64,000 nucleotides of DNA. It comes from an uncultured Prevotella sp. Its GTDB lineage: Bacteria > Bacteroidota > Bacteroidia > Bacteroidales > Bacteroidaceae. Positions 1-10,279 of this stretch are shown here, piece after piece; within the stretch, counting starts at the first letter, position 1, and each line of letters opens with the position of its first letter. A program made the position numbers and the translations under genes. The stretch covers positions 1 through 64,000 of the forward strand of contig CAMVQS010000001.1 of assembly GCA_947169685.1 (NCBI GenBank), read 5' to 3'. Under the pieces are notes generated by a model that searched no databases, was not told where the DNA came from, and worked only from the letters and a program-made list of their open reading frames with translations.

Positions 1-2261
1 ACGTTGTAGTTCTTGATGCGCTTGAAGTTCTTCTCCATCTCGTTCAGCTCGTGGTAGTGGGTAGCAAAGAGCGTACGCGCACGGCCTCTGCTGTTCTCAT
101 GCAGGTATTCCACAATGGCCCAGGCAATCGAGATGCCATCATAGGTGGAGGTACCACGTCCCAGTTCGTCAAACAATACCAGCGAACGGTCAGAGACGTT
201 ATTCAGGATGTTCGAGGCCTCCGTCATCTCCACCATAAAGGTCGATTCGCCCAACGAAATATTGTCTGAGGCCCCTACCCTTGTGAATATCTTATCCACT
301 AAACCTATTCTCGCGCTCTCTGCGGGCACGAAACTGCCAATCTGCGCCAACAGTACAATGAGTGCCGTTTGACGCAGCAGCGCCGATTTACCGGCCATAT
401 TCGGACCTGTAATGATGATGATCTGCTGTCGCTCGTTGTCCAGATAGATATCGTTGGGCACGTAACGTTCGCCCACGGGCAGTTGCTGTTCTATGACAGC
501 ATGGCGTCCCTGCTTGATGTCGATGACGTCTGTCGAGTCGATGACTGGGCGTACGTAATGGTTCTCTTCCGCTGTCTTGGCGGCTGAGAGCAGACAGTCC
601 AAACGAGCTATAAGGTTAGCGTCAATCTGTATCTGCGGAATATACTCCTGCATCGACTCCACCAATTCCGTAAACAGCCTTTGTTCTAGGCTCAATATCT
701 TGTCCTCTGCACCCAGTATTTTCTCTTCGTATTCCTTCAACTCGGGCGTAATGTAGCGCTCTGCCTGTGCCAGCGTCTGCTTGCGAATCCAGTCCTGAGG
801 CACCAAGTCCTTATACGTATTACGCACTTCCAGATAATAGCCAAAGACATTATTGAAACCTATCTTCAGCGAGCTGATTCCTGTCTGTTGTATCTCACGC
901 TCCTGAATCTTCAGGAGGTAGTCCTTGCCACTATAGGCAATGTTGCGCAACTCGTCCAGCTCGCTGTTGACTCCTCTGCGAATAACACCTCCCTTGTTGA
1001 CCAGTTGTGGCGGATCGTTCTCTATCTCACGCTCTATGCGGTCACGCAGCGGCTCGCAGGCATTCAGCTGCTCCCCTACCCGTCTGAGCGCTTCGTTCTG
1101 GGCGTGTTCGCAGGCCGTTTTGATGGGATGCAGGGCTGTCAAAGCGCGTTTCAGCTGTACCACCTCACGAGGCGACACGCGCCCCACGGCAACTTTCGAG
1201 ATGATACGTTCCAAGTCACCTATCTGATGTAGTTGGTCGTCAACACACTGGCGGAACTCCGGCTCACGGAAGAAGTAATCCACAATATCCAGACGTTCGT
1301 TGATGGGGCGTTCGTCCTTCAGTGGGAAAACCACCCAACGCCTCAATAGACGGCCACCCATAGGTGACACCGTACGGTCAATGACGTCAAGCAGCGACAC
1401 CCCACCCTCCTGCATCGTTCCCAGCAGTTCCAGGGAGCGAACGGTGAACTTGTCCATGCGCACATATTTCTCCTCCTCTATACGCGATAGGCTGACGATG
1501 TGACCTATCTGCGTATGCAGCGTGTGCTCCAGGTATTGCAGAATGGCACCGCTGGCTATGACGCCACTCTTCAGGTGCTCCACACCAAAGCCCTTGAGTG
1601 TCTTCACGTTAAAGTGCTTCAGCAGCTTCTGACGGGCTGTCTGTTCTGTAAATACCCAGTCGTCCAACTCATAGGTACAGTAGCGCGTGCCAAACAAACG
1701 TTCAAAGTCCTGCTTGTGTGTCCTTTCGTAGAGCACCTCCTTGGGCTGTATGTTCGTCAGCAGTTTTTCGATATAGTCGTAGGTACCTTCACCACAAAGG
1801 AACTCACCTGTTGAGATGTCGAGGAAACTGACGCCACACACCCCTTTGCCGAAGTCGATAGCTGCCAGGAAGTTGTTCTCCTTGTAGTTCAGCACGGTGT
1901 CGCTCATGGCCACACCAGGCGTCACCAACTCCGTGATACCACGTTTCACAAGTTTCTTCGTCAGCTTGGGATCTTCCAACTGGTCACAGATGGCAACGCG
2001 CTTACCAGCCCTGATAAGCTTGGGCAGATAAGTGTCGAGTGCATGGTGTGGAAAGCCGGCCATTTCGTCGCCTTTCGCGCCTGCTCCGTTATTACGCTTA
2101 GTCAGCGTGATACCCAGAATGCGCGAAGCCGTCACAGCGTCTTCACAATACGTCTCGTAGAAGTCGCCGCAACGAAACAGCAGCAGGGCTTCAGGGTATT
2201 TCGCCTTGAAGTCGAAAAACTGTTTCATCATGGGTGTCAACTCACCTTCCTTCTTTGCCAT
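1..2261 (-). CDS. mutS: DNA mismatch repair ATPase MutS (3' end beyond the window)
   Basis: MutS recognises base mismatches and small loops in DNA and recruits MutL through ATP-dependent clamp formation. The protein starts [16 protein letters not shown] at 2261 and has the N-terminal mismatch-binding domain with the F-x-E contact (FYETYCEDA region, about residues 34-42). The core and clamp domains follow, then the ATPase with Walker A GPNMAGKS (residues 619-626) and Walker [17 protein letters not shown]. About 753 codons are present; MutS is usually about 870, so the C-terminus lies to the left of the window. The start is supported by a TACCTTTG -7 element 21 nt upstream on the same strand. 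It is divergent from the transposase gene. Family assignment is firm. Confidence 0.97.
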   Translation of the reverse strand, partial: MAKKEGELTPMMKQFFDFKAKYPEALLLFRCGDFYETYCEDAVTASRILGITLTKRNNGAGAKGDEMAGFPHHALDTYLPKLIRAGKRVAICDQLEDPKLTKKLVKRGITELVTPGVAMSDTVLNYKENNFLAAIDFGKGVCGVSFLDISTGEFLCGEGTYDYIEKLLTNIQPKEVLYERTHKQDFERLFGTRYCTYELDDWVFTEQTARQKLLKHFNVKTLKGFGVEHLKSGVIASGAILQYLEHTLHTQIGHIVSLSRIEEEKYVRMDKFTVRSLELLGTMQEGGVSLLDVIDRTVSPMGGRLLRRWVVFPLKDERPINERLDIVDYFFREPEFRQCVDDQLHQIGDLERIISKVAVGRVSPREVVQLKRALTALHPIKTACEHAQNEALRRVGEQLNACEPLRDRIEREIENDPPQLVNKGGVIRRGVNSELDELRNIAYSGKDYLLKIQEREIQQTGISSLKIGFNNVFGYYLEVRNTYKDLVPQDWIRKQTLAQAERYITPELKEYEEKILGAEDKILSLEQRLFTELVESMQEYIPQIQIDANLIARLDCLLSAAKTAEENHYVRPVIDSTDVIDIKQGRHAVIEQQLPVGERYVPNDIYLDNERQQIIIITGPNMAGKSALLRQTALIVLLAQIGSFVPAESARIGLVDKIFTRVGASDNISLGESTFMVEMTEASNILNNVSDRSLVLFDELGRGTSTYDGISIAWAIVEYLHENSRGRARTLFATHYHELNEMEKNFKRIKNYN

Positions 2262-2282
2262 CGTCTTTTCTCTTTTTGCTTG

Positions 2283-2320
2283 CAAAGGTAAGCATTTTAT
2301 TTCAAAAATTCGTATCTTTG
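2283..2320. promoter_or_regulatory. Divergent -7 boxes for mutS and the transposase gene
   Basis: TACCTTTG reads on the minus strand (2290 to 2283) toward mutS, and TATCTTTG on the plus strand (2313-2320) toward the transposase. Both match the Bacteroidota -7 consensus TAnnTTTG. No good TTTG lies 19-21 nt upstream of the plus-strand box, so that promoter is probably weak. The plus-strand box ends only 10 nt before the ATG at 2331. Confidence 0.65.
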
Positions 2321-2330
2321 CAAACAAAAT

Positions 2331-3383
2331 ATGGAAAGAAAAGACAATAGCCACAAAGCATGGGCGGGAGAGAAGAAGCCATCCATGAAACGGCGAAGCG
2401 AGGAAAACGACTATCTTGACCGAGGTATATACATGATTACCTTGGCCATTCAGGGGCGTCAGCCTTTACTGGGGCGGCTGGCTGGCAACCCTGAAGCCAC
2501 TCAGGGGGAAAACGTGCCGCACGTGGCGCTGTCGGCATTAGGCGAAGCCGTCAAGAGCGTATGGCTGGATATTCCAAAGCGTCACCCGGAAGTAGAGCCG
2601 CTGAAGCTCTGCATCATGCCAGACCACATCCACGGTATTCTCTTTGTCAGGGAACGGATGGAACGGCACTTAGGACATGTCATCAACGGCTTCAAGACCG
2701 GCACTCGTCAGGCAGCACGACAACTGGCAGCAGGAACTGAGGCGCTGCCTCTGCCTACAAGACGGAAGGCTGCCCCGTACGCTGAGGCAGCGCCTCAGCC
2801 AGAAAAAAGGAAGCATCCCCCAGTCGGCACCCTTTGGGAACCTGGCTACAACGACCGCATTCTCCTCAGACAGGGCCAACTACAACGCTGGCAGGCCTAC
2901 CTTGATGACAATCCGCGCCGCCTGCTACTCAAACGTCAGCACCCAGAGTACTTCACCCAGTTGGCAAACATTACCGCCGCAGGTCTCAGCATGCCAGCTA
3001 TGGGCAACCGCTTCCTGCTCGACCGCCCCGTGAAGCTACAAGTGCAGTGCTCGCGTCACCTCTACCCTTGGGAGATAGAACAGCAGAAACAGGCCTTCCT
3101 CGAACAGGGCCGACAAGGAGCCGTCATCGTCTCCCCCTGCATCAGCCCGGGCGAGCAGCAGATTGCCACAGCCTGCATGGAGGCTCGCATACCTCTCGTG
3201 GTGCTGCTGTTGAAGGGCTTTCCGCCGTTCTTCAAGCCCCAGCCCCGTTACCTTGAAGCCTGTGCAGGCGGTCGCCTGCTCATGCTGGCCCCCTACCCTT
3301 GGCAGAACGAGAAACTCACGGATATGCGCCGCCGTTGCCTGAGCCTGAACGCCCTTGCTGCCGCCATTTGTCAAGGGGAATAA
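2331..3383 (+). CDS. REP-associated tyrosine transposase-like protein (Y1/HUH) with a C-terminal DprA/LOG-like domain
   Basis: This is a 350-residue protein. Residues 30-210 are a Y1-type HUH nuclease: [15 protein letters not shown] at the start, the metal-binding H99-I-H101 in [11 protein letters not shown], and a probable nucleophile Y190 in AYLDDNPRR, as in REP-associated transposases (RAYTs). Residues 134-166 are a proline/alanine-rich linker whose DNA contains two palindromes. Residues 245-348 ([41 protein letters not shown]) look like a Rossmann nucleotide-binding domain of DprA/LOG type; that assignment is from pattern memory only. RAYTs are domesticated single-copy nucleases that move or process REP palindromes. 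A second copy of the palindrome lies just after the gene. M349 of the window (codon 19, position 2385) is an alternative start. Confidence 0.82.
   Translation: MERKDNSHKAWAGEKKPSMKRRSEENDYLDRGIYMITLAIQGRQPLLGRLAGNPEATQGENVPHVALSALGEAVKSVWLDIPKRHPEVEPLKLCIMPDHIHGILFVRERMERHLGHVINGFKTGTRQAARQLAAGTEALPLPTRRKAAPYAEAAPQPEKRKHPPVGTLWEPGYNDRILLRQGQLQRWQAYLDDNPRRLLLKRQHPEYFTQLANITAAGLSMPAMGNRFLLDRPVKLQVQCSRHLYPWEIEQQKQAFLEQGRQGAVIVSPCISPGEQQIATACMEARIPLVVLLLKGFPPFFKPQPRYLEACAGGRLLMLAPYPWQNEKLTDMRRRCLSLNALAAAICQGE
2781..2799. repeat. REP-like palindrome inside the transposase gene
   Basis: GCTGAGGCAGCGCCTCAGC is a 19-nt near-perfect palindrome in the linker-coding part of the transposase. A degenerate relative (CTGAGGCGCTGCCTC) lies about 45 nt upstream near 2738. 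Both are translated in frame, giving the EALPLP and AEAAPQP stretches. Confidence 0.7.
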
Positions 3384-3409
3384 AAAAGGAGCGTTGCCGC
3401 TCCTTTTTT
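3382..3409. terminator. Bidirectional hairpin terminator
   Basis: A perfect 12-bp stem (AAAAAAGGAGCG / CGCTCCTTTTTT) with loop TTGC directly follows the transposase stop codon. The A- and T-rich ends allow it to serve both strands, although the minus-strand gene 3458-4885 reads into it from the other side. Confidence 0.85.
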
Positions 3410-3421
3410 GTTATTCTGTGG

Positions 3422-3440
3422 GCTGAGGCAGTGCCTCAGC
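3422..3440. repeat. REP-like palindrome downstream of the transposase
   Basis: GCTGAGGCAGTGCCTCAGC differs at one central base from the palindrome inside the transposase gene (2781-2799). It sits 39 nt after the transposase stop, between the terminator and the next gene, which is where a RAYT's cognate REP is expected. Confidence 0.7.
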
Positions 3441-3457
3441 TTGCTGGACTTCGTGAT

Positions 3458-4885
3458 TTACTTCTGAATCTTCTTCTGGCCGTTCTGAATCACTACGCCA
3501 CGATAGCTGCCATCAACACGCTCACCTTTCAGGTTATACAGCGGAGCATTGACGTCTGTGTCGATTATCTGGTTCTGGATGCCAGAGGTCAAAGTAACCT
3601 TTGTAGGCCAGAACTGTTCTGTGGCGTTATACTTTCCACGAAGACCCTCAAGCGTATAGGTTCCTTCTGCTGCTACAGCACCTTCAATCTTAAACTCATC
3701 ATAAATCTGAAGAACTTTCGCAGCACCAGTATAATTATAGATGTAATAATTATTACCATCTTTCTTTACTATAACGTCCTGCAACTGCCAAAGCTCGGTT
3801 AAATATTCCTGCCCCTCAATGTTACTAACGGCTATTTGTGTTGCAGTAATCGTTCCGTCGCTAACGGTTATGTCTGACGCTGTAATAGACTTTATTCCAT
3901 CAAGACCTCCAAAGGCTGTCTTGGTTCCGTTGATGGTTCCAGAAATCTTCTGTCCCTGTGTTACACTGATAGCACCTTCCGATCTTGTTTCATTAATCAT
4001 GATAACGCCTGTTGCGTCCTTTACCACGATATACTTATTACCTGCTGCAAGCACAACGCCGTCTGTTATTTTCAGCACACCAACAGTATTGGCAGCAAGG
4101 GCTTTGAACTCTGCAATAGTATTAGGAGTATCAGAAGGAGCTGGGTTAACCTTCACTGTACAAGTTACTGTTTGTGCTTCATAATCATCATTGCCTTCAA
4201 ACACTGCACTAAGGATTGTTTCGCCAGCACCAACAATGGTTATTTCACCTGCATTCGTAACTGTAGCAACACTTTCCTCTGAAGAGGAACAAGTTATTGA
4301 AAGACTGTTGGGATTCTGAAGAACAGGAAGATACTTATAAGTATCATCACCATTACCAAAAGTAACTGATGCGGAAGACTTACCCCAAGATAAGCCTGCA
4401 GGCTGCTTAGCTACACCTTGATAGAGCTTGATATCGTCAAGACGTACATTAGAACTGGTAGTGTTTTTAAACTCCAACGCCAATGATTCCGTTCCACTTG
4501 GGACTGTTATGGTATATTTATATGTTCCAGAACCGCTCTTATCTCCAAGCGTGACACCTGTTGTAGTACTGGAAACCGTTATTCTGTCATAGTTGGCCTT
4601 ATACGTCAATGTAATCTCTCCGCTTTTACCGCCAAGAGGTATTATTGCTGAAAAAGTCTGGTTTGACTTTGCAACCAACAATTCTGGTGCTGTACCACCT
4701 GCTAGTTTTTCATCATAAACTTTGGTTGTACCAGTGCAAGCATAACTATACGTTCCACCAGAAGGAACGTCATTAGCAGAATAGCTTGAGAAGTCTTCTT
4801 GCCAGATGATGTCTTCAGCATACAAATTACCCCCCCCACATAGTGCGATAAGGGCCAATAAAGAAAAGCGTAAAAGTTTTTTCAT
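3458..4885 (-). CDS. Secreted multidomain protein with Ig-like and OB-like regions and a T9SS-like C-terminus
   Basis: No specific function is recognised. A signal peptide (MKKLLRFSLLALIALCGGGNLYA) leads to a jelly-roll-like carbohydrate-binding region (about 25-155, DIIWQEDFSSYSAND to VRLDDIKLYQG). A bacterial Ig-like repeat follows (about 160-245, LSWGKSSASVTFGNGD to TCTVKVNPAP), then an OB-fold-like module (about 255-430) of the kind seen in Prevotella secreted nucleases. The last 30 residues (APLYNLKGERVDGSYRG to NGQKKIQK) resemble the short C-terminal sorting tails of T9SS cargo. A full promoter lies upstream at 4938-4969. It is probably a surface adhesin or binding protein (inference). 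Confidence 0.7.
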   Translation of the reverse strand: MKKLLRFSLLALIALCGGGNLYAEDIIWQEDFSSYSANDVPSGGTYSYACTGTTKVYDEKLAGGTAPELLVAKSNQTFSAIIPLGGKSGEITLTYKANYDRITVSSTTTGVTLGDKSGSGTYKYTITVPSGTESLALEFKNTTSSNVRLDDIKLYQGVAKQPAGLSWGKSSASVTFGNGDDTYKYLPVLQNPNSLSITCSSSEESVATVTNAGEITIVGAGETILSAVFEGNDDYEAQTVTCTVKVNPAPSDTPNTIAEFKALAANTVGVLKITDGVVLAAGNKYIVVKDATGVIMINETRSEGAISVTQGQKISGTINGTKTAFGGLDGIKSITASDITVSDGTITATQIAVSNIEGQEYLTELWQLQDVIVKKDGNNYYIYNYTGAAKVLQIYDEFKIEGAVAAEGTYTLEGLRGKYNATEQFWPTKVTLTSGIQNQIIDTDVNAPLYNLKGERVDGSYRGVVIQNGQKKIQK

Positions 4886-4937
4886 AATCTTTAAGTTTTA
4901 AATTGTTAGAATGATTTTGTTTAAGTAATATTTGGTG

Positions 4938-4969
4938 CAAAGATAAATTATTTTTCTGATACTTCCAAA
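4938..4969 (-). promoter_or_regulatory. Promoter of the secreted protein gene
   Basis: On the minus strand, TTTG (4969-4966), a 20-nt spacer and TATCTTTG (4945-4938) fit the Bacteroidota housekeeping promoter. Transcription would start about 50 nt before the ATG at 4885. Confidence 0.8.
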
Positions 4970-5064
4970 TATTTACACAATTATTCTTCAAAAGAATAGG
5001 GTAGGGGTAAAGGGTATATAAATGTTAAAATCTAAATAAGAAAGGCCTGTAGAATCGCGCGGAG

Positions 5065-5127
5065 GTCAGCAACTGCGGGTTTGGGTTCAAATATGCCCGT
5101 TTTTCACGGTTTTCGTAAGTTGCTGAC
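5065..5127. repeat. Inverted repeat in the 4886-5500 gap
   Basis: GTCAGCAACT (5065-5074) and AGTTGCTGAC (5118-5127) are perfect 10-bp arms around a 43-nt spacer containing complementary-looking CGTTTTTCACGG. With the adjacent 22-nt array it makes up most of the 600-nt gap before the endonuclease gene. No ORF of substance was seen there. Confidence 0.6.
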
Positions 5128-5170
5128 TGTCAGAACGATGCTTTTTTACAGCTGGGAAATACGTTTGTCG

Positions 5171-5323
5171 GAGCTGCGAAAACGGCGTTTTTGTGGTCGA
5201 AAAGTGGCGTTTTACACGGCGTGAAACGGCACTTTACACGGCATGAAACGGCACTTTACATACCGAGTAACGGCATTTCACATGCCGAGTAACGCTGTTT
5301 TGCATTACTGGAGGGGTGTTTTT
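5171..5323. repeat. Degenerate 22-nt tandem array A
   Basis: About seven units with a 22-nt period. The clearest are 5214-5235, 5236-5257, 5258-5279 and 5280-5301, each centred on GNNAACGGCAYTTTACAY. Units 5214 and 5236 differ at only one base. No spacers of unrelated sequence separate them, so this is not a CRISPR array. A related array occurs at 51302-51428. Confidence 0.7.
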
Positions 5324-5445
5324 GGGCCGAAAGGGCGTTTTCTTTTCTCCAAATGGAGCAAAAATAAAGTGTTAATTTTTTGTGCTTATTTAGACAAACG
5401 AAGACGGTTTCCTGTCAGTGCTAAAAAGAAAAAAAATATTTTTCT

Positions 5446-5477
5446 TTTGGTTTTCTGCTCACTTAATCGTATCTTTG
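5446..5477 (+). promoter_or_regulatory. Promoter of the endonuclease I gene
   Basis: TTTG (5446-5449), a 20-nt spacer and TATCTTTG (5470-5477) form a full consensus promoter. The start would fall near 5481. An AAAGGAG sequence precedes the two candidate ATGs, unusual in a phylum that mostly lacks Shine-Dalgarno use. Confidence 0.82.
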
Positions 5478-5500
5478 CAAACAAATAAAGGAGAATGCTT

Positions 5501-6505
5501 ATGAAACAGAGAGCAATTTATGTGGTTTGTTTCATGGCAATAGCCATGACTGCCTATGCCCAAGGCCCCAATAACTCAGGCACTTACTACCAGAATGCTG
5601 ACGGCAAAAAAGGTGCTGCACTGAAGACGGTGCTGTGTGGAATCACCTATAATCGTACGGAGCGAACGTATGGAGACTTATGGACAGATTTTCAGACAAC
5701 TGATGCAAAGCCTAACGGTAAGGTTTGGGACATGTACTCCAACAAGCGCGAAATGACCTTCGGTACTGACCAAGCAGGAAATTATAGACAAGAAGGTGAC
5801 GTATATAACCGTGAGCACTCGTTCCCCAACAGTTGGTTTGGCGGAAAGACAAATACGCAACCCATGTACACAGACCTGCATCATCTTTATCCTACTGATG
5901 GTTATGTCAACAACAAACGTAGTAACTTTCCCTTTGGCGAGACCAATGGCGAAAGCTATAAGTCAGCGAACGATTTCAGCAAGTTAGGCAAGTGTACCTA
6001 CGAGGGCTATGAGGGTGTTGTTTTTGAACCTAATGATGAGTACAAAGGTGACTTTGCCCGTACATACTTCTACATGGTAACATGTTATGAAGAGAAGTTA
6101 CCTGACTGGTACACTAATAATGCAGAGTCACGTCCTACACTTGACGGCAAGACCTATCCGGGCCTCTCGCCGTGGCAGCTGCAGATGCTGATGGAGTGGG
6201 CGGCCAATGACCCTGTGAGCGACAAGGAGACGAACAGGAACAACGCCGTCTATGAGATTCAGCGGAACCGCAACCCGTTTATTGACTATCCGGGCTTGGA
6301 GCGCTTCATCTGGGGTGACTTGAAGGATGTGGCGTTCAGCTACGACAACTATACCACAACGGGCATTCCCACCATCAACGCTACGACGGAGACTGACGAC
6401 GTGGAGGCCATCTACTCGCCCGACGGCCGACGGCTACAAGAGCTGCAAAGGGGCATCAACATCGTCCGCATGAAGGACGGAAGGGCAATCAAGGTTAGAA
6501 AGTAA
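5501..6505 (+). CDS. Secreted endonuclease I (EndA/NucM family)
   Basis: Extracellular or periplasmic non-specific endonuclease. The signal peptide MKQRAIYVVCFMAIAMTAYA is followed by the family core: YNREHSFPNSWF, then DLHHLYPTDGYVNNKRSNFPFG, carrying the HxxP and H-H-L-x-P active-site motifs and metal-binding Asn. PWQLQMLMEWAANDPVS and NAVYEIQRNRNPFIDYP complete the fold. The last 30 residues (IYSPDGRRLQELQRG to KDGRAIKVRK) look like a T9SS type A sorting tail, so the enzyme is probably surface-attached or released. An ATG at 5495 is in frame; 5501 is preferred for its spacing from AAAGGAG. leuS follows 16 nt downstream and may be co-transcribed. Confidence 0.92.
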   Translation: MKQRAIYVVCFMAIAMTAYAQGPNNSGTYYQNADGKKGAALKTVLCGITYNRTERTYGDLWTDFQTTDAKPNGKVWDMYSNKREMTFGTDQAGNYRQEGDVYNREHSFPNSWFGGKTNTQPMYTDLHHLYPTDGYVNNKRSNFPFGETNGESYKSANDFSKLGKCTYEGYEGVVFEPNDEYKGDFARTYFYMVTCYEEKLPDWYTNNAESRPTLDGKTYPGLSPWQLQMLMEWAANDPVSDKETNRNNAVYEIQRNRNPFIDYPGLERFIWGDLKDVAFSYDNYTTTGIPTINATTETDDVEAIYSPDGRRLQELQRGINIVRMKDGRAIKVRK

Positions 6506-6521
6506 AAACAAGTAAAACGAT

Positions 6522-9338
6522 ATGGAATACAACTTCAGAGAAATTGAACAGAAATGGCAGAAGCGATGGGTGGAAAACGGAACCTATCGCGTAGTGGAAG
6601 ACCCTAAGAAGAAGAAATACTACGTGCTCAACATGTTCCCATACCCCAGCGGTGCAGGACTGCACGTGGGACACCCCTTGGGCTACATTGCTTCAGACAT
6701 CTATGCCCGCTACAAGCGACTGAAGGGTTACAACGTGCTGAACCCCATGGGCTACGACGCCTACGGACTGCCTGCAGAGCAGTACGCCATACAGACAGGA
6801 CAACACCCAGAGAAAACCACCAACGAGAATATCGCACGCTATCGTTCGCAGTTGGACAAGATTGGCTTCTCGTTCGACTGGGATCGTGAGGTTCGCACTT
6901 GTGATCCTGGTTACTACAAGTGGACACAATGGGCTTTCCAGCGTATGTTCAAGAGCTACTACAGCCTCTCGTCGAACAAGGCACAGCCCACCATCAAGCT
7001 CATTGAGCACTTCGAGCTGATGGGTACGGAGAACTGTAACGCTCTGGGTACCGAGGAACTGCACTTTACAGCCTCTGAGTGGGCCGGCTTCTCAGAGAAG
7101 AAGAAGCAAGAAGTGCTGATGAACTACCGTATTGCCTACCTCGCAGAGACAATGGTCAACTGGTGTCCTGGCTTGGGTACCGTACTGGCTAACGACGAAG
7201 TGGTGAACGGCGTCAGCGTGCGTGGTGGCTACCCTGTGGAACAGAAGAAGATGCGCCAGTGGTGCCTCCGTGTGTCAGCCTACGCTCAGCGTCTGCTTGA
7301 CGGACTCGACACCATTGACTGGACAGAGTCGCTGAAGGAGACACAACGCAACTGGATTGGACGTTCCGAAGGTACCGAGGTAGAGTTCAACGTTGCCGAT
7401 TCCGACAAGCACTTTACCATTTTCACCACCCGTGCCGATACGATGTTTGGTGTGACGTTCATGGTGCTGGCTCCTGAGAGCGAACTCGTACAGCAGCTCA
7501 CCACGCCTGACCAGAAGGCTGCTGTTGACGAATATCTGGCTTATGTGAAGAAACGCACAGAACGTGAGCGTCAGATGGACCACTCCGTAACGGGTGTGTT
7601 CTCTGGAAGCTATGCCATCAACCCCTTTACAGACGAGAAGATTCCCATCTGGATTGCAGAATACGTATTGGCCGGCTACGGCACTGGTGCCATCATGGCC
7701 GTACCTGCTCACGACAGTCGTGACTATGCCTTTGCCAAGCACTTTGGTCTGCCCATCATCCCACTCATCGAGGGTGCCGACGTCAGCGAGGAGAGCTATG
7801 ATGCCAAGGAAGGTATCATGTGTAACTCTGCCAGTGCGAAGTTCTCACTCAATGGTCTGACCGTCAAGGAGGCCATTGCTGCCACCAAGAAGTTTGTGAC
7901 AGAGCAGGGTCTTGGTCGTGTAAAGGTGAACTATCGTCTGCGTGATGCCATTTTCTCGCGTCAGCGCTATTGGGGTGAGCCGTTCCCTGTGTATTACAAG
8001 GACGACATGCCTTATATGATTCCCAAGGAGTGTCTGCCGCTGGAGCTTCCTGAGATTGACGAGTACAAGCCCACAGAGACAGGTGAGCCGCCATTGGGAC
8101 GTGCCAAGATGTGGGCTTGGGACACGAAGTTCGACAAGGTGGTTTCGAAGGATGAGATTGACAACAAGACCGTCTTCCCCTTGGAGCTGAACACCATGCC
8201 TGGCTTTGCCGGCTCTTCTGCTTACTACCTGCGCTATATGGATCCCAAGAACAACAAGGCGCTGGTCAGCAAGGATGCAGACGAATACTGGCAGAACGTA
8301 GATCTCTACGTTGGTGGTACAGAGCACGCCACTGGTCATCTGATCTACTCACGCTTCTGGAACAAGTTCCTCTATGACAGCGGTTACAGCTGCACGGACG
8401 AACCCTTCAAGAAGCTGGTGAACCAAGGAATGATTCAGGGACGCTCTAACTTCGTTTATCGCATCAACGATGAAGGTGCCGATAAAGGAAAGTTCGTCAG
8501 CTTGAACCTCAAGGACAAGTACGACGTGACACCTATTCACGTAGATGTCAACATCGTCAGCAACGATATTCTGGATACTGACGCTTTCAAGGCCTGGCGT
8601 CCTGAATACGAGAATGCAGAGTTCATTCTGGAGGATGGCAAGTACGTCTGCGGCTGGGCCATCGAGAAGATGTCGAAATCGATGTTCAATGTGGTGAACC
8701 CCGATATGATTGTAGAGAAGTATGGTGCTGACACGTTACGTCTTTATGAGATGTTCCTGGGTCCTGTGGAGCAAAGCAAGCCTTGGGACACCAACGGTAT
8801 TGACGGCTGTCATCGCTTCCTCAAGAAGTTCTGGAACCTCGTGACGGCTCCTCGCAACAACGATGTGCCTTCAAAGGATATGATGAAGAGTGTGCATAAG
8901 CTCATCAAGAAGGTTAGCCAGGACATGGAGGTGTTCTCTTACAACACCAGCATCTCTGCCTTCATGATTTGTGTTAATGAACTCTCGCAGCTGAAGTGCC
9001 ACAACAACCAGCTGTTCCGTCAGATTGTTGTTTTGATGGCACCCTTCGCTCCACATATTGCTGAAGAGCTTTGGAGCATCCTGGGAGGCGAGGGTAGTGT
9101 CTGCGATGCGGAGTGGCCAACTTGGGACGAGCAGTACCTCGTGGAGGACAGCGTTCGTCTGGGTGTTGCCTTCAACGGTAAGACACGCTTCGATATGGAG
9201 TTTGCTGCCGATGCAGACAACCAGACCATCGAACAGGCTGTGCTGGCTGATGAGCGTGCACCAAAGTATATCGAGGACAAACAGATTGTGAAGGTTATCA
9301 TCGTCCCTAAACGTATGGTGAACATTGTACTGAAGTAA
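6522..9338 (+). CDS. leuS: Leucyl-tRNA synthetase
   Basis: Charges tRNA-Leu with leucine in the cytoplasm. The 938-residue protein has the class I HIGH signature as HVGH (residues 48-51), the CP1 editing domain with its T-rich and [15 protein letters not shown] motifs, and KMSKS at residues 716-720, followed by the anticodon-binding domain. Length is slightly above the usual 860-900 residues, typical of Bacteroidota. The stop codon overlaps the start of the YitT gene by one base, so it begins a compact operon. Confidence 0.98.
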   Translation: MEYNFREIEQKWQKRWVENGTYRVVEDPKKKKYYVLNMFPYPSGAGLHVGHPLGYIASDIYARYKRLKGYNVLNPMGYDAYGLPAEQYAIQTGQHPEKTTNENIARYRSQLDKIGFSFDWDREVRTCDPGYYKWTQWAFQRMFKSYYSLSSNKAQPTIKLIEHFELMGTENCNALGTEELHFTASEWAGFSEKKKQEVLMNYRIAYLAETMVNWCPGLGTVLANDEVVNGVSVRGGYPVEQKKMRQWCLRVSAYAQRLLDGLDTIDWTESLKETQRNWIGRSEGTEVEFNVADSDKHFTIFTTRADTMFGVTFMVLAPESELVQQLTTPDQKAAVDEYLAYVKKRTERERQMDHSVTGVFSGSYAINPFTDEKIPIWIAEYVLAGYGTGAIMAVPAHDSRDYAFAKHFGLPIIPLIEGADVSEESYDAKEGIMCNSASAKFSLNGLTVKEAIAATKKFVTEQGLGRVKVNYRLRDAIFSRQRYWGEPFPVYYKDDMPYMIPKECLPLELPEIDEYKPTETGEPPLGRAKMWAWDTKFDKVVSKDEIDNKTVFPLELNTMPGFAGSSAYYLRYMDPKNNKALVSKDADEYWQNVDLYVGGTEHATGHLIYSRFWNKFLYDSGYSCTDEPFKKLVNQGMIQGRSNFVYRINDEGADKGKFVSLNLKDKYDVTPIHVDVNIVSNDILDTDAFKAWRPEYENAEFILEDGKYVCGWAIEKMSKSMFNVVNPDMIVEKYGADTLRLYEMFLGPVEQSKPWDTNGIDGCHRFLKKFWNLVTAPRNNDVPSKDMMKSVHKLIKKVSQDMEVFSYNTSISAFMICVNELSQLKCHNNQLFRQIVVLMAPFAPHIAEELWSILGGEGSVCDAEWPTWDEQYLVEDSVRLGVAFNGKTRFDMEFAADADNQTIEQAVLADERAPKYIEDKQIVKVIIVPKRMVNIVLK

Positions 9339-10279
9339 TGACAATAGAAAAAAAGATTATCTGGAATGAGTTCAAGGATTATTTCTTCATAACCCTTGGA
9401 CTCTTGATGTACACCATTGCCTTCACCGTCTTCCTGATGCCCTATCAGATTGTAGCAGGAGGCGTGACAGGTCTGTCAGCCATTATCTACTATGCCACAG
9501 GTTTCCACTTGGAGAACACCTATATCATCATTAACCTGATACTGCTGGTGGTGGCGTTGAAGCTGTTGGGCTTCAAGTTCATGGTGAAGACCATCTATGC
9601 CATCTTTACCCTCTACTTCATGCTGATGTTTGCACAGGCCATCATGCCCACACAGGCAAACGGTCTGCCCATCAAACTGCTGGGTGAGGGTCAGGACTTC
9701 ATGTCGATGGTCATTGGCTGTATGATAACAGGTATTGCGTTAGCCACCGTCTTCCTGCACAACGGCTCAACTGGCGGTACTGACATCATTGCTGCCAGCG
9801 TGAACAAGTATCATAACGTGTCATTAGGCTCTGTGCTCATCACCGCAGACTTCTGTATCATCGGCTCGTGTATGTTCTTCCCACAGTTTGGTGACTACAT
9901 AGAGCGTGCCCATAAGGTGATGTTCGGCTTCTGTGTGATGGCCATTGAGAACTTTGTGCTTGACTATGTGATGAACGCCAGACGACAGTCCGTACAGTTC
10001 ATGATATTCACAGAGAAATGGCAGGAGATAGCCAACGCCATTGGTACAGAGATGAATCATGGTGTCACCATTCTCGACGGACACGGCTGGTACACAGGCA
10101 AGCAGATGAAAGTACTTTGTATCCTGGCTAAGAAGAACGAGAGCGTCTATATATTCCGTCTCATCAAGATGATTGACCCCAACGCCTTTGTCAGCCAGTC
10201 GAGCGTCATTGGTGTCTATGGTGAAGGTTTTGACGAGATGAAAGTTAAAATCAAGAAAAGCAAAAGTCCGCTGATATGA
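9338..10279 (+). CDS. YitT-family membrane protein (DUF161 + DUF2179)
   Basis: Inner-membrane protein with five to six predicted helices in residues 15-190 ([19 protein letters not shown], then [11 protein letters not shown] and [12 protein letters not shown] glycine-rich turns). A cytosolic C-terminal DUF2179 domain follows (about 205-300, [49 protein letters not shown]). The biochemical role of the family is not established; it is often described as a possible transporter. The start overlaps the leuS stop by one base, and its stop overlaps the next start by four (ATGA), indicating translational coupling. Confidence 0.92.
   Translation: MTIEKKIIWNEFKDYFFITLGLLMYTIAFTVFLMPYQIVAGGVTGLSAIIYYATGFHLENTYIIINLILLVVALKLLGFKFMVKTIYAIFTLYFMLMFAQAIMPTQANGLPIKLLGEGQDFMSMVIGCMITGIALATVFLHNGSTGGTDIIAASVNKYHNVSLGSVLITADFCIIGSCMFFPQFGDYIERAHKVMFGFCVMAIENFVLDYVMNARRQSVQFMIFTEKWQEIANAIGTEMNHGVTILDGHGWYTGKQMKVLCILAKKNESVYIFRLIKMIDPNAFVSQSSVIGVYGEGFDEMKVKIKKSKSPLI

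Noticed and set aside
5065..5105. tRNA-like GGGTTCAAAT in the gap before the endonuclease
   Set aside because: Only the T-loop-like word is present; no acceptor stem, anticodon arm or CCA-side pairing could be built around it.
5171..5323. The 22-nt array as a CRISPR array
   Set aside because: Units are contiguous with no unique spacers, they drift gradually, and no cas genes are near.
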